Positions 20,822 through 30,396 of a stretch of 64,000 nucleotides of DNA are shown here, piece by piece. A program made the translations under genes and the position numbers. Source of the DNA: Candidatus Melainabacteria bacterium (GTDB lineage Bacteria; Cyanobacteriota; Vampirovibrionia; Obscuribacterales; Obscuribacteraceae). The stretch is from positions 1 through 64,000 of the forward strand of contig PLZS01000101.1 of the NCBI GenBank assembly GCA_003153555.1. Reading direction: 5' to 3'. Under the pieces are notes generated by a model. That model worked only from the letters and a program-made list of their open reading frames with translations. It had not been told where the DNA came from and did no database searches. Position 1 is the first letter of the stretch. The number at the start of each line of letters is the position of its first letter.

Positions 20822-22144
20822 GTGACTCAGACGATCATGCCTAGGACTAGCTGGCAACAAGACTATGCGAGAAAAGTCGTCAGTGCTGAAAAGGCTGTAC
20901 TAGCCATCAAATCTGGTGACACCGTTTACATACAATCTCACGCCGCTGCCCCAGAACCTATAATCGACGCGATGGTGAACAGGTCTGATCAGTTAAAAGA
21001 CGTGAGTCTTATGCATATTATGACTCTCGGTAAGGCTGCGTATGCCCGAGAGGAATTCGCAAAATCATTCAAGCTGCACGCACTTTTCATTGGCTCAAAT
21101 ACTAGACATGCAGTTAACGATGGAAGAGCCGACTATATTCCCATTTTTCTCAGCGAAATTCCCAAACTATTTACCAGCAATCACGTGCCTTTAGATGTGT
21201 GCTTGATTCAGGTCTCCCCGCCCGACGCACATGGCTTCTGTAGTTATGGCGTATCCGTCGACTGCACAATAGCCGCACGCAAAGCGGCACGCATCGTAAT
21301 CGCCGAAGTCAACAAGCAGATGCCTCGTACGCTCGGTCGCTCTTTTGTGCATGTCAGCAGGCTCGATTATATTGTTGAAACGGACAGACCATTGCAAGAA
21401 TTAGCTCCGGCTGTACCAACAAGCATCGATGAGGCAATTGGCAGAAACGTATCATCTCTGGTAGAGGACGAGGCTACGATACAGCTAGGCATTGGTGCGA
21501 TTCCAAATGCAGTGCTGCAGTATTTAACCGACAAACGAGATTTGGGCGTTCACAGCGAGATGTTGTCGGACGGAATAGTCGACTTAATTGAACTTGGCGT
21601 CGTCACCAATGATGCCAAAACAATCCTGCCTGGCAAAATCGCGGTGACATTTGTATTGGGTACAAAGAGACTTTATGACTTCGTCGATAACAATCCGCTG
21701 GTCGAATTTCAAACAGTCGACTTCATCAACGATCCATTCATAATTTCCCAAAATCATAAGATGACCGCAATAAATTCAGCCCTCGAAATAGACTTGTCTG
21801 GACAGGTCTGTGCGGACTCGATTGGCAATTATCTGTACAGCGGTGTTGGCGGGCAAGTGGACTTTATCAGAGGTGCATCACGGGCCAAAGAAGGCAAGGC
21901 GATCATCGCTCTACCTTCAACAGCGAAAAACGGGGCCATCTCTAGAATCGTCGCCACCCTCGGCCCGGGCAGCGGTGTAGTAACAACGCGAGCCGATGTG
22001 CATTATATCGTCACTGAATACGGTATAGCACAACTGTTTGGAAAAACTCTGGCGCAAAGAATGCGCGCACTAATCGACATAGCTCATCCCGACTTTCGAG
22101 AATCTTTGGAAAAGCAATATTTCAAAAATCACCCGAAAGAATGA
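20822..22144 (+). CDS. Acetyl-CoA hydrolase/transferase family (4-hydroxybutyrate CoA-transferase-like)
   Basis: SGDTVYIQSHAAAPEPIIDAM, GIGAIPNAVLQYL, HSEMLSDGIVDLIE, VTEYGIAQLFGKTL; GTG start. Confidence 0.9.
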   Translation: MTQTIMPRTSWQQDYARKVVSAEKAVLAIKSGDTVYIQSHAAAPEPIIDAMVNRSDQLKDVSLMHIMTLGKAAYAREEFAKSFKLHALFIGSNTRHAVNDGRADYIPIFLSEIPKLFTSNHVPLDVCLIQVSPPDAHGFCSYGVSVDCTIAARKAARIVIAEVNKQMPRTLGRSFVHVSRLDYIVETDRPLQELAPAVPTSIDEAIGRNVSSLVEDEATIQLGIGAIPNAVLQYLTDKRDLGVHSEMLSDGIVDLIELGVVTNDAKTILPGKIAVTFVLGTKRLYDFVDNNPLVEFQTVDFINDPFIISQNHKMTAINSALEIDLSGQVCADSIGNYLYSGVGGQVDFIRGASRAKEGKAIIALPSTAKNGAISRIVATLGPGSGVVTTRADVHYIVTEYGIAQLFGKTLAQRMRALIDIAHPDFRESLEKQYFKNHPKE

Positions 22145-22302
22145 TTAAGTAGCCATGCTCAAGTGATCAATTCGGGCGCCGAGCCTCAACATCAAAAAAT
22201 TGCAGTCTAAGTGAGAAATCAGCCTTTCGGTCGATATCTAAAACTTGCTGAAAAAGCACAATGCGATCATTGAGTCCAAAGTAACAGTAGGGTCATAGAA
22301 TC

Positions 22303-22641
22303 ATGCGACTACTCAAATCAATTTTGCTGCTTTTCGATCCAGCACAACAATGGAAATATCTCTTCTTTGCGCTCTTTCTAGTCGGGCTAGAGTTAGTTTA
22401 TACAGGTTACGATCTCGTTTTCACATCGCGAGGAATTGCGGAATATATTGTTTGTCTGATAGTTATTCCAGTTGGCTTACTTCTCACAGCGATCGGTGCT
22501 ATTGCCATGTGCGACCTCATCGGCATCCACATAAATAAGGCATCGATAAATGAACAGGCGACGATTGCACCAGGGGCAGTGCCAGAAAGAGGGACTTTAC
22601 TTCAGAACCGCGAAACGGAAAAACTCTCGCCTCAAATTTAG
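22303..22641 (+). CDS. Small membrane protein
   Basis: Two hydrophobic segments; stop overlaps the convergent regulator's stop (TTAG). Confidence 0.5.
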   Translation: MRLLKSILLLFDPAQQWKYLFFALFLVGLELVYTGYDLVFTSRGIAEYIVCLIVIPVGLLLTAIGAIAMCDLIGIHINKASINEQATIAPGAVPERGTLLQNRETEKLSPQI

Positions 22642-23411
22642 ACGAGTCCACGCCGCATGGCATGAACAGCAGCCTGAGTACGATCGTCAACGGCAAGTTT
22701 ATTCAATATATTTCGCACATGGGTCTTTGCGGTGGCCAAAGAGATAATCAGCTTATCAGCGATTTCCTGATTAGACAGTCCCTCTACGATTAGCTTTAAA
22801 ACTTCGAGTTCCCGTGGCGAAAGCGGCTCAGGAAGAGGTCTTCCCAAGAATGCGGACATCTCCTTTGCACTGTCAGATGCAGGCGACAAGACGGGCTCTA
22901 AGGCTTGTGCAAGTGCTGGACGAGGGGCAGATTGCTCGTTTGATGGCGCGGGCGTAGACTCCTGCGTGTAGTGTTTCAACACCCGGCTGGCGATCGAGGC
23001 GTCTAACCACGCATCGCCCGCATTAACAGACCTGATCGCAGTGTAGAGGCGGTCCGGTGCTACATCCTTAAGGCAGTATCCTGAGGCACCCGCCGAAAGG
23101 GAAGCTAGTATGTCGCGATCATTATCATGTTGAGTAAGCATAATGATTTTGATGGACGGATCTCTTTCAATAATCTTTCTTGCAGCTTGAATGCCATCCA
23201 TAACTGGCATGCCGACGTCCATCAGTATGACATCCGGCTTGAACTGCTCAGCCTGGCTAACAGCTTCTTCACCATTAGCAGCTTCGCCAACTACAGAGAT
23301 GTCAGTTGTTCTTTTGAGCGCCGTTCTTAACCCAATCCGCGTCAAAGCGTGGTCTTCTACGAGCAAGACTTTGATAGTACGAGGTGTTTCGTCGGTAGGT
23401 TGTTCAAACAT
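22638..23411 (-). CDS. NarL/LuxR-family response regulator
   Basis: VLLVEDHALTRIGLR...DVILMDVGMPVMDGI...LKDV; LSPRELEVLKLIVEGLSNQEIADKL HTH. Confidence 0.93.
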   Translation of the reverse strand: MFEQPTDETPRTIKVLLVEDHALTRIGLRTALKRTTDISVVGEAANGEEAVSQAEQFKPDVILMDVGMPVMDGIQAARKIIERDPSIKIIMLTQHDNDRDILASLSAGASGYCLKDVAPDRLYTAIRSVNAGDAWLDASIASRVLKHYTQESTPAPSNEQSAPRPALAQALEPVLSPASDSAKEMSAFLGRPLPEPLSPRELEVLKLIVEGLSNQEIADKLIISLATAKTHVRNILNKLAVDDRTQAAVHAMRRGLV

Positions 23412-23544
23412 GATTAGCCATGAGCGCAGGACAATTTATTATATATTAGAGTCGTAAGGAAGCGATGCTGACCGGTGGACTTGGCAAGCAGACATTTGGC
23501 CAGGAAGACCCATCTCTGCACAAAAGCAAAAGTGAGTTGCATGA

Positions 23545-25158
23545 ATGAGTGTTTCTAACGACGAAGACTTAGTTGCCCTTAGTCTAAATGATAGAGAAAT
23601 TGAACTTCGTAAACAATGGCTACAGTTGGGCGAAGAGGAAGAAAAAATCATCAGGGAGCAACTGGATCCAGTGATCAGCGATCACGTGGACGATCTGATG
23701 GATGAAATGTACCGCCATTTTTTGAAATTTGAAGATACTCGGTCATTTTTTCCAAACGAACACGTGTTGAACCATGCCAAAGCAGCCCAAAACCAGTACT
23801 TCCGAAGACTGACCAAAGGTGACTACGATGCCGACTATGTGTCCGATCGATTGCATATTGGCACAACTCATCACCGAATTGAACTGGATCCAAAATGGTA
23901 CCTAGGTGCCTACAACCACGCTCTTGTTTTTTTGTTTCCGACTATTGTTAAGCAATATGGCGCTGATTCACAAGGGTTGTCGCAAGCACTGTCAGCATTC
24001 TCGAAAGTCATTTTTTTTGATATGACACTAGCTATCGAGAGATACATAAGTGCAAAAGAAGCATCTATTCGTAAACATCGCGATGCCATAAGCGACCTTG
24101 AAACAGAAAGACGAGTCACTAAAAGCATTTTAGAAAGTGCGCCGATCGGCATAGTCAGCTTGAATAACGATTTCAATTGCGTGGAATGCAATGAAGAATT
24201 TATTGAAATCTTGCCGTCGGCAATTAGAACTGAAGTGATTGGAACATCACTCTTCGAAATTATACCGGGCTTGAATCGTGCGCTCTTCGAAGAAGTGATC
24301 AAGTCAGGACAACCTTGTCGGAGGATCGCAGATGCTGTGCCACTGTCTGGACAAGACACCACTTACTGGGATTGGGCAATTTGGCCGGTCAAAGATGATG
24401 CAAGCAAAATTACAAGCCTGGTTGCCATGTTTGCAAATGTTACGGACAGAGTACTACTTCAGCAACAACGAGAAGACTTTGTCGCCACACTAACACACGA
24501 TTTGAAAACACCTGTGCTAGCGACTAACAGAGCCATCCAGTTTCTTTTAGATGGTGACTTTGGAGATGTGTCGAGCGCACAAAAAGAGATCCTTGAAACG
24601 GTATTGCAAAGCAACACGTCACTTTACAGCCTTGTTCAAACGCTCTTAGACGTCTATCGTTTCGACAGTGGCGTCAAAGAGTTAAAAATTACGAGATGCA
24701 ATTTAGCCGCCATGATTATGCAAATGGTGACCGAAATTATGCCGCTAGCTCAGGAAAAAGGGGTTGCCCTAACTGCGACGGTACCCGGAGATGCTGACGA
24801 TGTGTCATGCGACGAGGCCGAAATCAGAAGAGTGCTGCAAAACTTCATTGACAATTCACTTAAGTTTACGCCGACTGGTGGTTCGATAACGGTCAACATG
24901 AATCAAAGTGACAAGGAAACTGTGATCAGTGTCGCTGACACAGGTAAAGGAATACCAGATGAGAACCTGCCAAAATTGTTTCAACGCTTCTGGCAGGCTG
25001 GTTCCACAGGCAGATATTACGCAAGCACAGGACTCGGTCTCTATTTATCCCGACGAATCATCGAAGCGCATGGTGGCAAAATTTGGTGCGAAAGCAGTGT
25101 CGGTCGCGGTAGTACGTTTCACTTTTCGATAAAATCCTTCAATGAGGATGCCTGCTAA
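23545..25158 (+). CDS. Globin-coupled sensor histidine kinase (protoglobin-PAS-HisKA-HATPase)
   Basis: N-terminal globin: HLYRH-type helices and THHRIELDPKWYLGAYNHA; central PAS; DFVATLTHDLKTPVLATNR H-box; FIDNSLKFTP, DTGKGIPDENLPKLFQRF, GLGLYLSRRI. Confidence 0.9.
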   Translation: MSVSNDEDLVALSLNDREIELRKQWLQLGEEEEKIIREQLDPVISDHVDDLMDEMYRHFLKFEDTRSFFPNEHVLNHAKAAQNQYFRRLTKGDYDADYVSDRLHIGTTHHRIELDPKWYLGAYNHALVFLFPTIVKQYGADSQGLSQALSAFSKVIFFDMTLAIERYISAKEASIRKHRDAISDLETERRVTKSILESAPIGIVSLNNDFNCVECNEEFIEILPSAIRTEVIGTSLFEIIPGLNRALFEEVIKSGQPCRRIADAVPLSGQDTTYWDWAIWPVKDDASKITSLVAMFANVTDRVLLQQQREDFVATLTHDLKTPVLATNRAIQFLLDGDFGDVSSAQKEILETVLQSNTSLYSLVQTLLDVYRFDSGVKELKITRCNLAAMIMQMVTEIMPLAQEKGVALTATVPGDADDVSCDEAEIRRVLQNFIDNSLKFTPTGGSITVNMNQSDKETVISVADTGKGIPDENLPKLFQRFWQAGSTGRYYASTGLGLYLSRRIIEAHGGKIWCESSVGRGSTFHFSIKSFNEDAC

Positions 25159-25594
25159 GTTCTTGCAGCAAAAGATCAAATAAAGCTGGAGCAAATCTAC
25201 TGCAATCATGCGAGTTCACGTTGATCTTCGTTTTCTCTCTGGCGTTGCATTCCTTCGCGTAGTCAGCGGCATCTTCTTGCAAAACCGCCCAAATTTGCTC
25301 TTTGTCTAATTTGGGGACATCAGGTCGCAGCCCTCGCTCTTCGCAATACCGGGCGACTACATTTCGAGCCGTCGCCATGCAGGCACAAGGGTGTGCACCC
25401 GAAGAAGGCAAGATTTCGTTAATGGATTGCCTATCTACAAGTCCAAATTCGCAGGCACTGTTAGCAATAGCTTCTGGAGCCGCTCGGCCGCAAGAAAGAA
25501 GGCCATGCACAAACAGCCTCGCATTTGGAAATTTCAAAGACCTATTCATGAGTGATTCCGCTTTGTGCCTTGCTAATTTCCTATTCAACCCCAA
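25139..25594 (-). CDS. Hypothetical protein
   Basis: 151-aa ORF, convergent overlap with the kinase gene. Confidence 0.5.
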   Translation of the reverse strand: MGLNRKLARHKAESLMNRSLKFPNARLFVHGLLSCGRAAPEAIANSACEFGLVDRQSINEILPSSGAHPCACMATARNVVARYCEERGLRPDVPKLDKEQIWAVLQEDAADYAKECNAREKTKINVNSHDCSRFAPALFDLLLQELSRHPH

Positions 25595-25754
25595 TTTAAG
25601 GATAATCTCAAATTCGCTAATCCGTCATCATTCCTCAGGCGTAGATCGAAGCAGCCGAAGTGTAAAAAAAAATAAATTCAATAATTCCTTCCGCAGGATG
25701 ATGGCCGCGACGCTCATCCCTGTCAAAGTAAAGCTTCTTGCATACCGAGGCAAA

Positions 25755-25982
25755 ATGAACATTTCAATTCACGAGCTAAAAAAAGCGCTCTTTGTTTTGC
25801 AAATCTTGATCGGTATTTTTCTCATTGGCGTTTCCATATATTTATTTCAAAGCGCTGATCTAGAAGCTGAGCCAATCAGCCAGCTTTTAACCGGCATTAT
25901 TCTCCTGGTGGTAGGCATCTGTTCCACTTTTTTCGGCGTCGAAACTTATCTCTTACGAGACGACCCAGAAATTTGGCGTTGA
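25755..25982 (+). CDS. Small membrane protein
   Basis: MNISIHELKKALFVLQILIGIFLIGVSIYLF...LTGIILLVVGICSTFFG; internal Met of the longer ORF. Confidence 0.5.
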   Translation: MNISIHELKKALFVLQILIGIFLIGVSIYLFQSADLEAEPISQLLTGIILLVVGICSTFFGVETYLLRDDPEIWR

Positions 25983-25991
25983 CTGATATCC

Positions 25992-26552
25992 TTACGTAAT
26001 CTCCTTAATCTGTGAGCTAAATTCTATTGCCGCCTTCTGCCCTGCGGCGGAGCCAGTGTCGATGCCTTCTTGAATAGTGATCAAGTGCTTGCTCGGGTTA
26101 CAGAAAAAATGATGAATGAATGGGCGCAAATCCCGCATACGATCATCTTCATGCTCAACAAAAGAGTTAAGATCAACTGCAATTATGCCATCATGTTTCT
26201 CTAACTCATGCAACGCATCCCGCAGCCCTTGAGACGGCTTACCGAAGTCAACAAACGTTTGCGCTAAGCGAAACCCATGTTGAGTGCAGTAGGCAGCAAT
26301 TAGATTGGTCTGCTCATCCTTGCTAAGGTGATCTTGTCCGCCAATGCGTATGTATGCCACCAAACTGGCCTCATGTAGGGGCCGCGATGGCGCGCGCAAA
26401 CTGTTTTTGGACCAAGGGTTACTTAAAGTGTGGCAATGACAAAGCTTGGCAGAGATGTCTGGCTCACACGAGCACCGCCCCTCGCTTACTGGATCATAGG
26501 AACAAGGCTGGGCTCTGGGAGTATCGAGGCTCTTGTTGTTATTATTGGGCAT
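25992..26552 (-). CDS. Serine-recombinase (resolvase) N-terminal-domain-like protein, apparently catalytically inactive
   Basis: VAYIRIGGQDHLSKDEQTNLIAAYCTQHGFRLAQTFVDFGKPSQGLRDALHELEKHDGIIAVDLNSF: resolvase fold with nucleophile Ser replaced. Confidence 0.65.
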   Translation of the reverse strand: MPNNNNKSLDTPRAQPCSYDPVSEGRCSCEPDISAKLCHCHTLSNPWSKNSLRAPSRPLHEASLVAYIRIGGQDHLSKDEQTNLIAAYCTQHGFRLAQTFVDFGKPSQGLRDALHELEKHDGIIAVDLNSFVEHEDDRMRDLRPFIHHFFCNPSKHLITIQEGIDTGSAAGQKAAIEFSSQIKEIT

Positions 26553-26571
26553 GGTCTAGTCTCCGGTGTGT

Positions 26572-26724
26572 CTAAAAGGAACTACGCTCAGCGCATGATT
26601 CATCTGCGCGTTTTGGCATACGCCGGTTGCCAGCTTCTTCGAAGCCCCATCGATCAATCAAAAAGATCATAAGTGGAAATGTCAGCACGATTAGAAGAAT
26701 AATTATCATCATTATGTCGAGCAT
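26572..26724 (-). CDS. Single-TM small protein (50 aa)
   Basis: Manual translation MLDIMMIIILLIVLTFPLMIFLIDRWGFEEAGNRRMPKRADESCAERSSF; 20 bp upstream of the resolvase-like gene; below ORF-track size cutoff. Confidence 0.45.
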   Translation of the reverse strand: MLDIMMIIILLIVLTFPLMIFLIDRWGFEEAGNRRMPKRADESCAERSSF

Positions 26725-27078
26725 GCACAGGTCTGCCTTTTGTTCGCGGCTAAGTGGAGAAGATCATATTGCCATATAACCTCGGGTGAATCATCATCCC
26801 CAAGACGTATTCATCTCCATCGTCCGATGATGATTCCCATTACATTCAAGCGAACTTTCGGGCTTTGTTGGTTGCAGCATCTTGTCCAGGAATGATGTCT
26901 TTCGAACAAACGTAGATACATTGGCTAAGCACCGCATTTGCGCAGCATCTAACCGCTCAGCCTTCAGAAGGCTGCGGTGTTATTCCTGATTACGCTATGG
27001 TCAACTAATGAAGCATCTGTGTCGGTTCAACGCTCCTTATCTGACTGCTATACTAGAGCATGAGGAATCAACATTCCG

Positions 27079-29817
27079 ATGAATACTAGCCCTCTGATCA
27101 TTCAGACAGCCAATGCTGAAAATACTTTGACTGCGCAGTACCCTGATCGCTTCGATACAGACATCTCGCGCGGACTAACAGCCGAACAGGTCGCCGAGAA
27201 TCTACTAAAGTATGGATACAACGAGTTGCGTCAGCACCATGGCGCTAGCACACTCACCATTCTTATACGTCAATTTCAATCTACCGTCGTCGCTCTACTT
27301 TTGGTGGCAGCAGCAGTCTCATTGCTTACGCGTGAATTCGTCCAAGCAGGGGCAATTTTTGTCGCAGTGCTTATAAATGCTGTAGTCGGTTTTATTACCG
27401 AGCTAAAAGCAAAAGTTTCACTTGAAGCTCTCGAAAATTTAGCTGGTCCAACAAGTCGTGTTATTCGTGATGGAAAACAGCAGGAGCTGCCGGCCAGAGA
27501 GTTAGTACCAGGCGATGTGGTACTACTCGATTCAGGAGCACGTGTACCAGCCGACACATTATTGCTCGAAGCAGCTTCGTTAAGTCTAGAAGAATCGATG
27601 CTTTCTGGAGAAAGTGTGCCTGTATTTAAAGAACAGGTCTCGGATACCAATCAAGAAAAAGAATCCCAGCTTGCCTTTCAAGGCACGCTGGTGCTCACGG
27701 GCAGAGCCACAGCGCTAGTGACAGCAACCGGAAATAATACAAAACTGGGGAGCCTGGGCGAACTATTGGAGCAGACTATTTCAACTCGCACTCCGCTTGA
27801 ACAACAACTTGAAAAGCTGGGTCAGCAGTTGACTTGGTTGACTGTTGGTTTGTGTGTTGCATTATTTTTGATCGGACTACTGCACCACGCGAACCTCTGG
27901 TTAATGTTGCAAACCAGTATTGCACTAGCAGTGGCGGCTATCCCGGAAGGTCTGCCTGTAGTCTCAACTTTAGCATTGGCTGAAGGAACACGAAGAATGA
28001 TCAAAGCCGGGGCCTTGATCCGGCAACTAGCTGCGGTGGAAACCCTCGGTTGCACCACTGTAATTTGTAGCGATAAGACCGGCACCCTCACCGAAAATCA
28101 AATGTTAGTCACTGATTTGATCCTGCAAAAGCGGCATCTGACAGTCTCTGGTGAAGGCTATGAACCGATCGGCGAACTTTCCGAAAACGGAGCGCCGTTG
28201 TGCTCAGTCGACGACAAACTGCTGGTTGATTTATTACGAGTAGCGGCGTTGTGCAATGATGCCAAAATCGAAAATCATGACGGAGAATTGCAATGGCACG
28301 TTCACGGAGATCCTACGGAGGGAGCACTTCTCACGGCTGCTGGCAAAATCGATCTCGATCACAAGCAACTTCTTTTGCAACATCCACGAGTATTTGAAAT
28401 ACCTTTTGACCTTAATCGCAAGCGCATGACCACGGTGCACAAAAAAGATGAAGACCATATTTTCTCCTGCACGAAAGGGTCACCGGAAACCATTCTCACT
28501 CTTTGCAGTAGGGTCGCTGCGGCGCAGGGCGCAATCGTGCTTAGTGAGTCAAACAAAACTTGGTTCTTGGAGCAAAACGATGCTCTTGCACAGCGGGGTT
28601 TGCGTGTGCTCGCAGTAGCAACCAGAAGTCTGCCAGCCGACGACAGTCAACTTTCTGCTGAGAAAATCGAAAAGGACCTAATCCTCTTAGGTCTGATCGG
28701 CATGGCAGATCAGCCACGAGCCCATGTAGAAGTGGCTATTAAATCGTGCCAAGATGCCGGCATTCGAGTGATCATGGTGACAGGCGACCAACCATCCACC
28801 GCCGCTGCGATTGCGCGCAAGCTCAACATCCTCGACAAAGCAGAGTCTTCGTCTAATAACTTGAGTGGAGCAGAACTAAGTTCGATGAGTGATAAGGAGT
28901 TACAGCAAGCACTTATCGGAGCGCAGGTATTAGCCAGAGTCAATCCAGAGATGAAACTAAAAGTGGTGCAAAGTTTGCAGCAAATGGGTGAGATCGTCGC
29001 GATGACAGGCGATGGTGTCAATGATGCTCCGGCACTGCGTCAAGCAAATATAGGCGTTTCCATGGGACGCTCAGGCACCGCACTGGCCAGAGAAGCTTCC
29101 AATATGGTGATCACTGACGACAATTTCGCAAGCATCGCCAAGGCTGTTGAACAAGGACGAATCATCTATGGAAACATTCGTCAGGCGATTGCATATTTAC
29201 TCACGGCGAGCATGGCCTCAGTTTTATCAGTATTTGCTTTAGTTATGATTGGTGAAAGCTCCGCATTCTCGCCGCTGCAATTGCTCTGGTTAAATTTGAT
29301 CATGCACATTTTTCCAGGCATTGCACTTGTTCTTCAGCCAGCTTCAACTGACGTAATGAGCCGCCCACCACGTGGTCCAAAGGAACCACTTCTAACTCGG
29401 TCAGTTCAATTGCAAATTTTCGTCAGGAGCATTATCGTAACCTTAGCCGTCATTGCTTCGATGTACTTAGCCGGATCCTTGACATTGCCCGGTGTGCAAA
29501 CCATGGCGTTCGCAACTCTGTCTCTCAGTCTGATATTTCAAGCTCTATCCTGGGCTTTGGTGCAGCATTCGAAAAATGGGATACAATTTCGCTTGCTCTG
29601 CAATAAGACTATGGTTACTAACATCTGCACCTCACTGTTTTTGCTTGCAATTTCAATCTACCTCCCCCCACTCCAAGCGATTCTTGAAAGTTCTGCACTA
29701 TCTGCCTCCGAGCTTGCCGTTGTATGTGCGTGTTCTCTAATATCGTTCACAGTCACATTAATGCCGTGGCCTCGATTGTCCTCCAGACCATCCGGTACAA
29801 TCAATCAGTCGGTCTAG
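27079..29817 (+). CDS. P-type cation-transporting ATPase (type II, Ca2+-ATPase-like)
   Basis: [53 protein letters not shown]. Confidence 0.94.
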   Translation: MNTSPLIIQTANAENTLTAQYPDRFDTDISRGLTAEQVAENLLKYGYNELRQHHGASTLTILIRQFQSTVVALLLVAAAVSLLTREFVQAGAIFVAVLINAVVGFITELKAKVSLEALENLAGPTSRVIRDGKQQELPARELVPGDVVLLDSGARVPADTLLLEAASLSLEESMLSGESVPVFKEQVSDTNQEKESQLAFQGTLVLTGRATALVTATGNNTKLGSLGELLEQTISTRTPLEQQLEKLGQQLTWLTVGLCVALFLIGLLHHANLWLMLQTSIALAVAAIPEGLPVVSTLALAEGTRRMIKAGALIRQLAAVETLGCTTVICSDKTGTLTENQMLVTDLILQKRHLTVSGEGYEPIGELSENGAPLCSVDDKLLVDLLRVAALCNDAKIENHDGELQWHVHGDPTEGALLTAAGKIDLDHKQLLLQHPRVFEIPFDLNRKRMTTVHKKDEDHIFSCTKGSPETILTLCSRVAAAQGAIVLSESNKTWFLEQNDALAQRGLRVLAVATRSLPADDSQLSAEKIEKDLILLGLIGMADQPRAHVEVAIKSCQDAGIRVIMVTGDQPSTAAAIARKLNILDKAESSSNNLSGAELSSMSDKELQQALIGAQVLARVNPEMKLKVVQSLQQMGEIVAMTGDGVNDAPALRQANIGVSMGRSGTALAREASNMVITDDNFASIAKAVEQGRIIYGNIRQAIAYLLTASMASVLSVFALVMIGESSAFSPLQLLWLNLIMHIFPGIALVLQPASTDVMSRPPRGPKEPLLTRSVQLQIFVRSIIVTLAVIASMYLAGSLTLPGVQTMAFATLSLSLIFQALSWALVQHSKNGIQFRLLCNKTMVTNICTSLFLLAISIYLPPLQAILESSALSASELAVVCACSLISFTVTLMPWPRLSSRPSGTINQSV

Positions 29818-29834
29818 AAACGTCAGGAGAATAT

Positions 29835-30350
29835 ATGAGAGTTCTTGTTGCAATCGATGGTTCCGAGTGTTCTGCTTTCGCTCTCAATTCAGTTATTAAG
29901 CGATCATGGCCTAAAGATGCGGAGTTTCGCATTATCACAGTTGTAGAACCGGCATATATTCAGGCACCATTTGGCGGATCATATGTAGAACCAATGATGG
30001 AGCTCCAGGTTGAATTCGAAAAATACTGCCGTGAGATGATCAGTGAGAAAGTTGCACAACTCAAAAAGGTATTTCCTGACCATGAAGTATCAGGAGAGAC
30101 TTTGGAGGGAATCGTGTCTGCTTCCATTCTCGACGAAGCAAAAGGTTGGAATGCCGACTTGATTATCGTTGGTTCGCACGGTCGCAAAGGCGTAAACAAA
30201 TTCTTTCTAGGTAGCGTTGCGGAAAGAGTAGCGTACAATGCAAAATGCTCGGTTGAAATCGTCAAACAAAAGGCCGATCCAGAAAAGTCTATGCAAACGG
30301 ACGGACAAGAATTGACAGTCCCCAAAAATGACGAAACCGAGTCAGCATAA
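29835..30350 (+). CDS. Universal stress protein (close paralogue of 12274..12777)
   Basis: MRVLVAIDGSECSAFAL...GSHGRKGVNKFFLGSVAERV. Confidence 0.92.
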   Translation: MRVLVAIDGSECSAFALNSVIKRSWPKDAEFRIITVVEPAYIQAPFGGSYVEPMMELQVEFEKYCREMISEKVAQLKKVFPDHEVSGETLEGIVSASILDEAKGWNADLIIVGSHGRKGVNKFFLGSVAERVAYNAKCSVEIVKQKADPEKSMQTDGQELTVPKNDETESA

Positions 30351-30396
30351 TTAAGCTAATGCGTCCAAACCGTTTCCCTCGGATAACAAGATAGTC

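Noticed and set aside
25992-26552. Resolvase-like gene as evidence of a transposon or integrated element
   Set aside because: No terminal inverted repeats, transposase, att-like duplication or cargo boundaries seen around it; active-site residues are missing
26927-26946. AGCACCGCATTTGCGCAGCA as another palindrome-family member
   Set aside because: Spacing differs by one base from the 4-8-4 pattern and it lies well outside the cluster; similarity too weak
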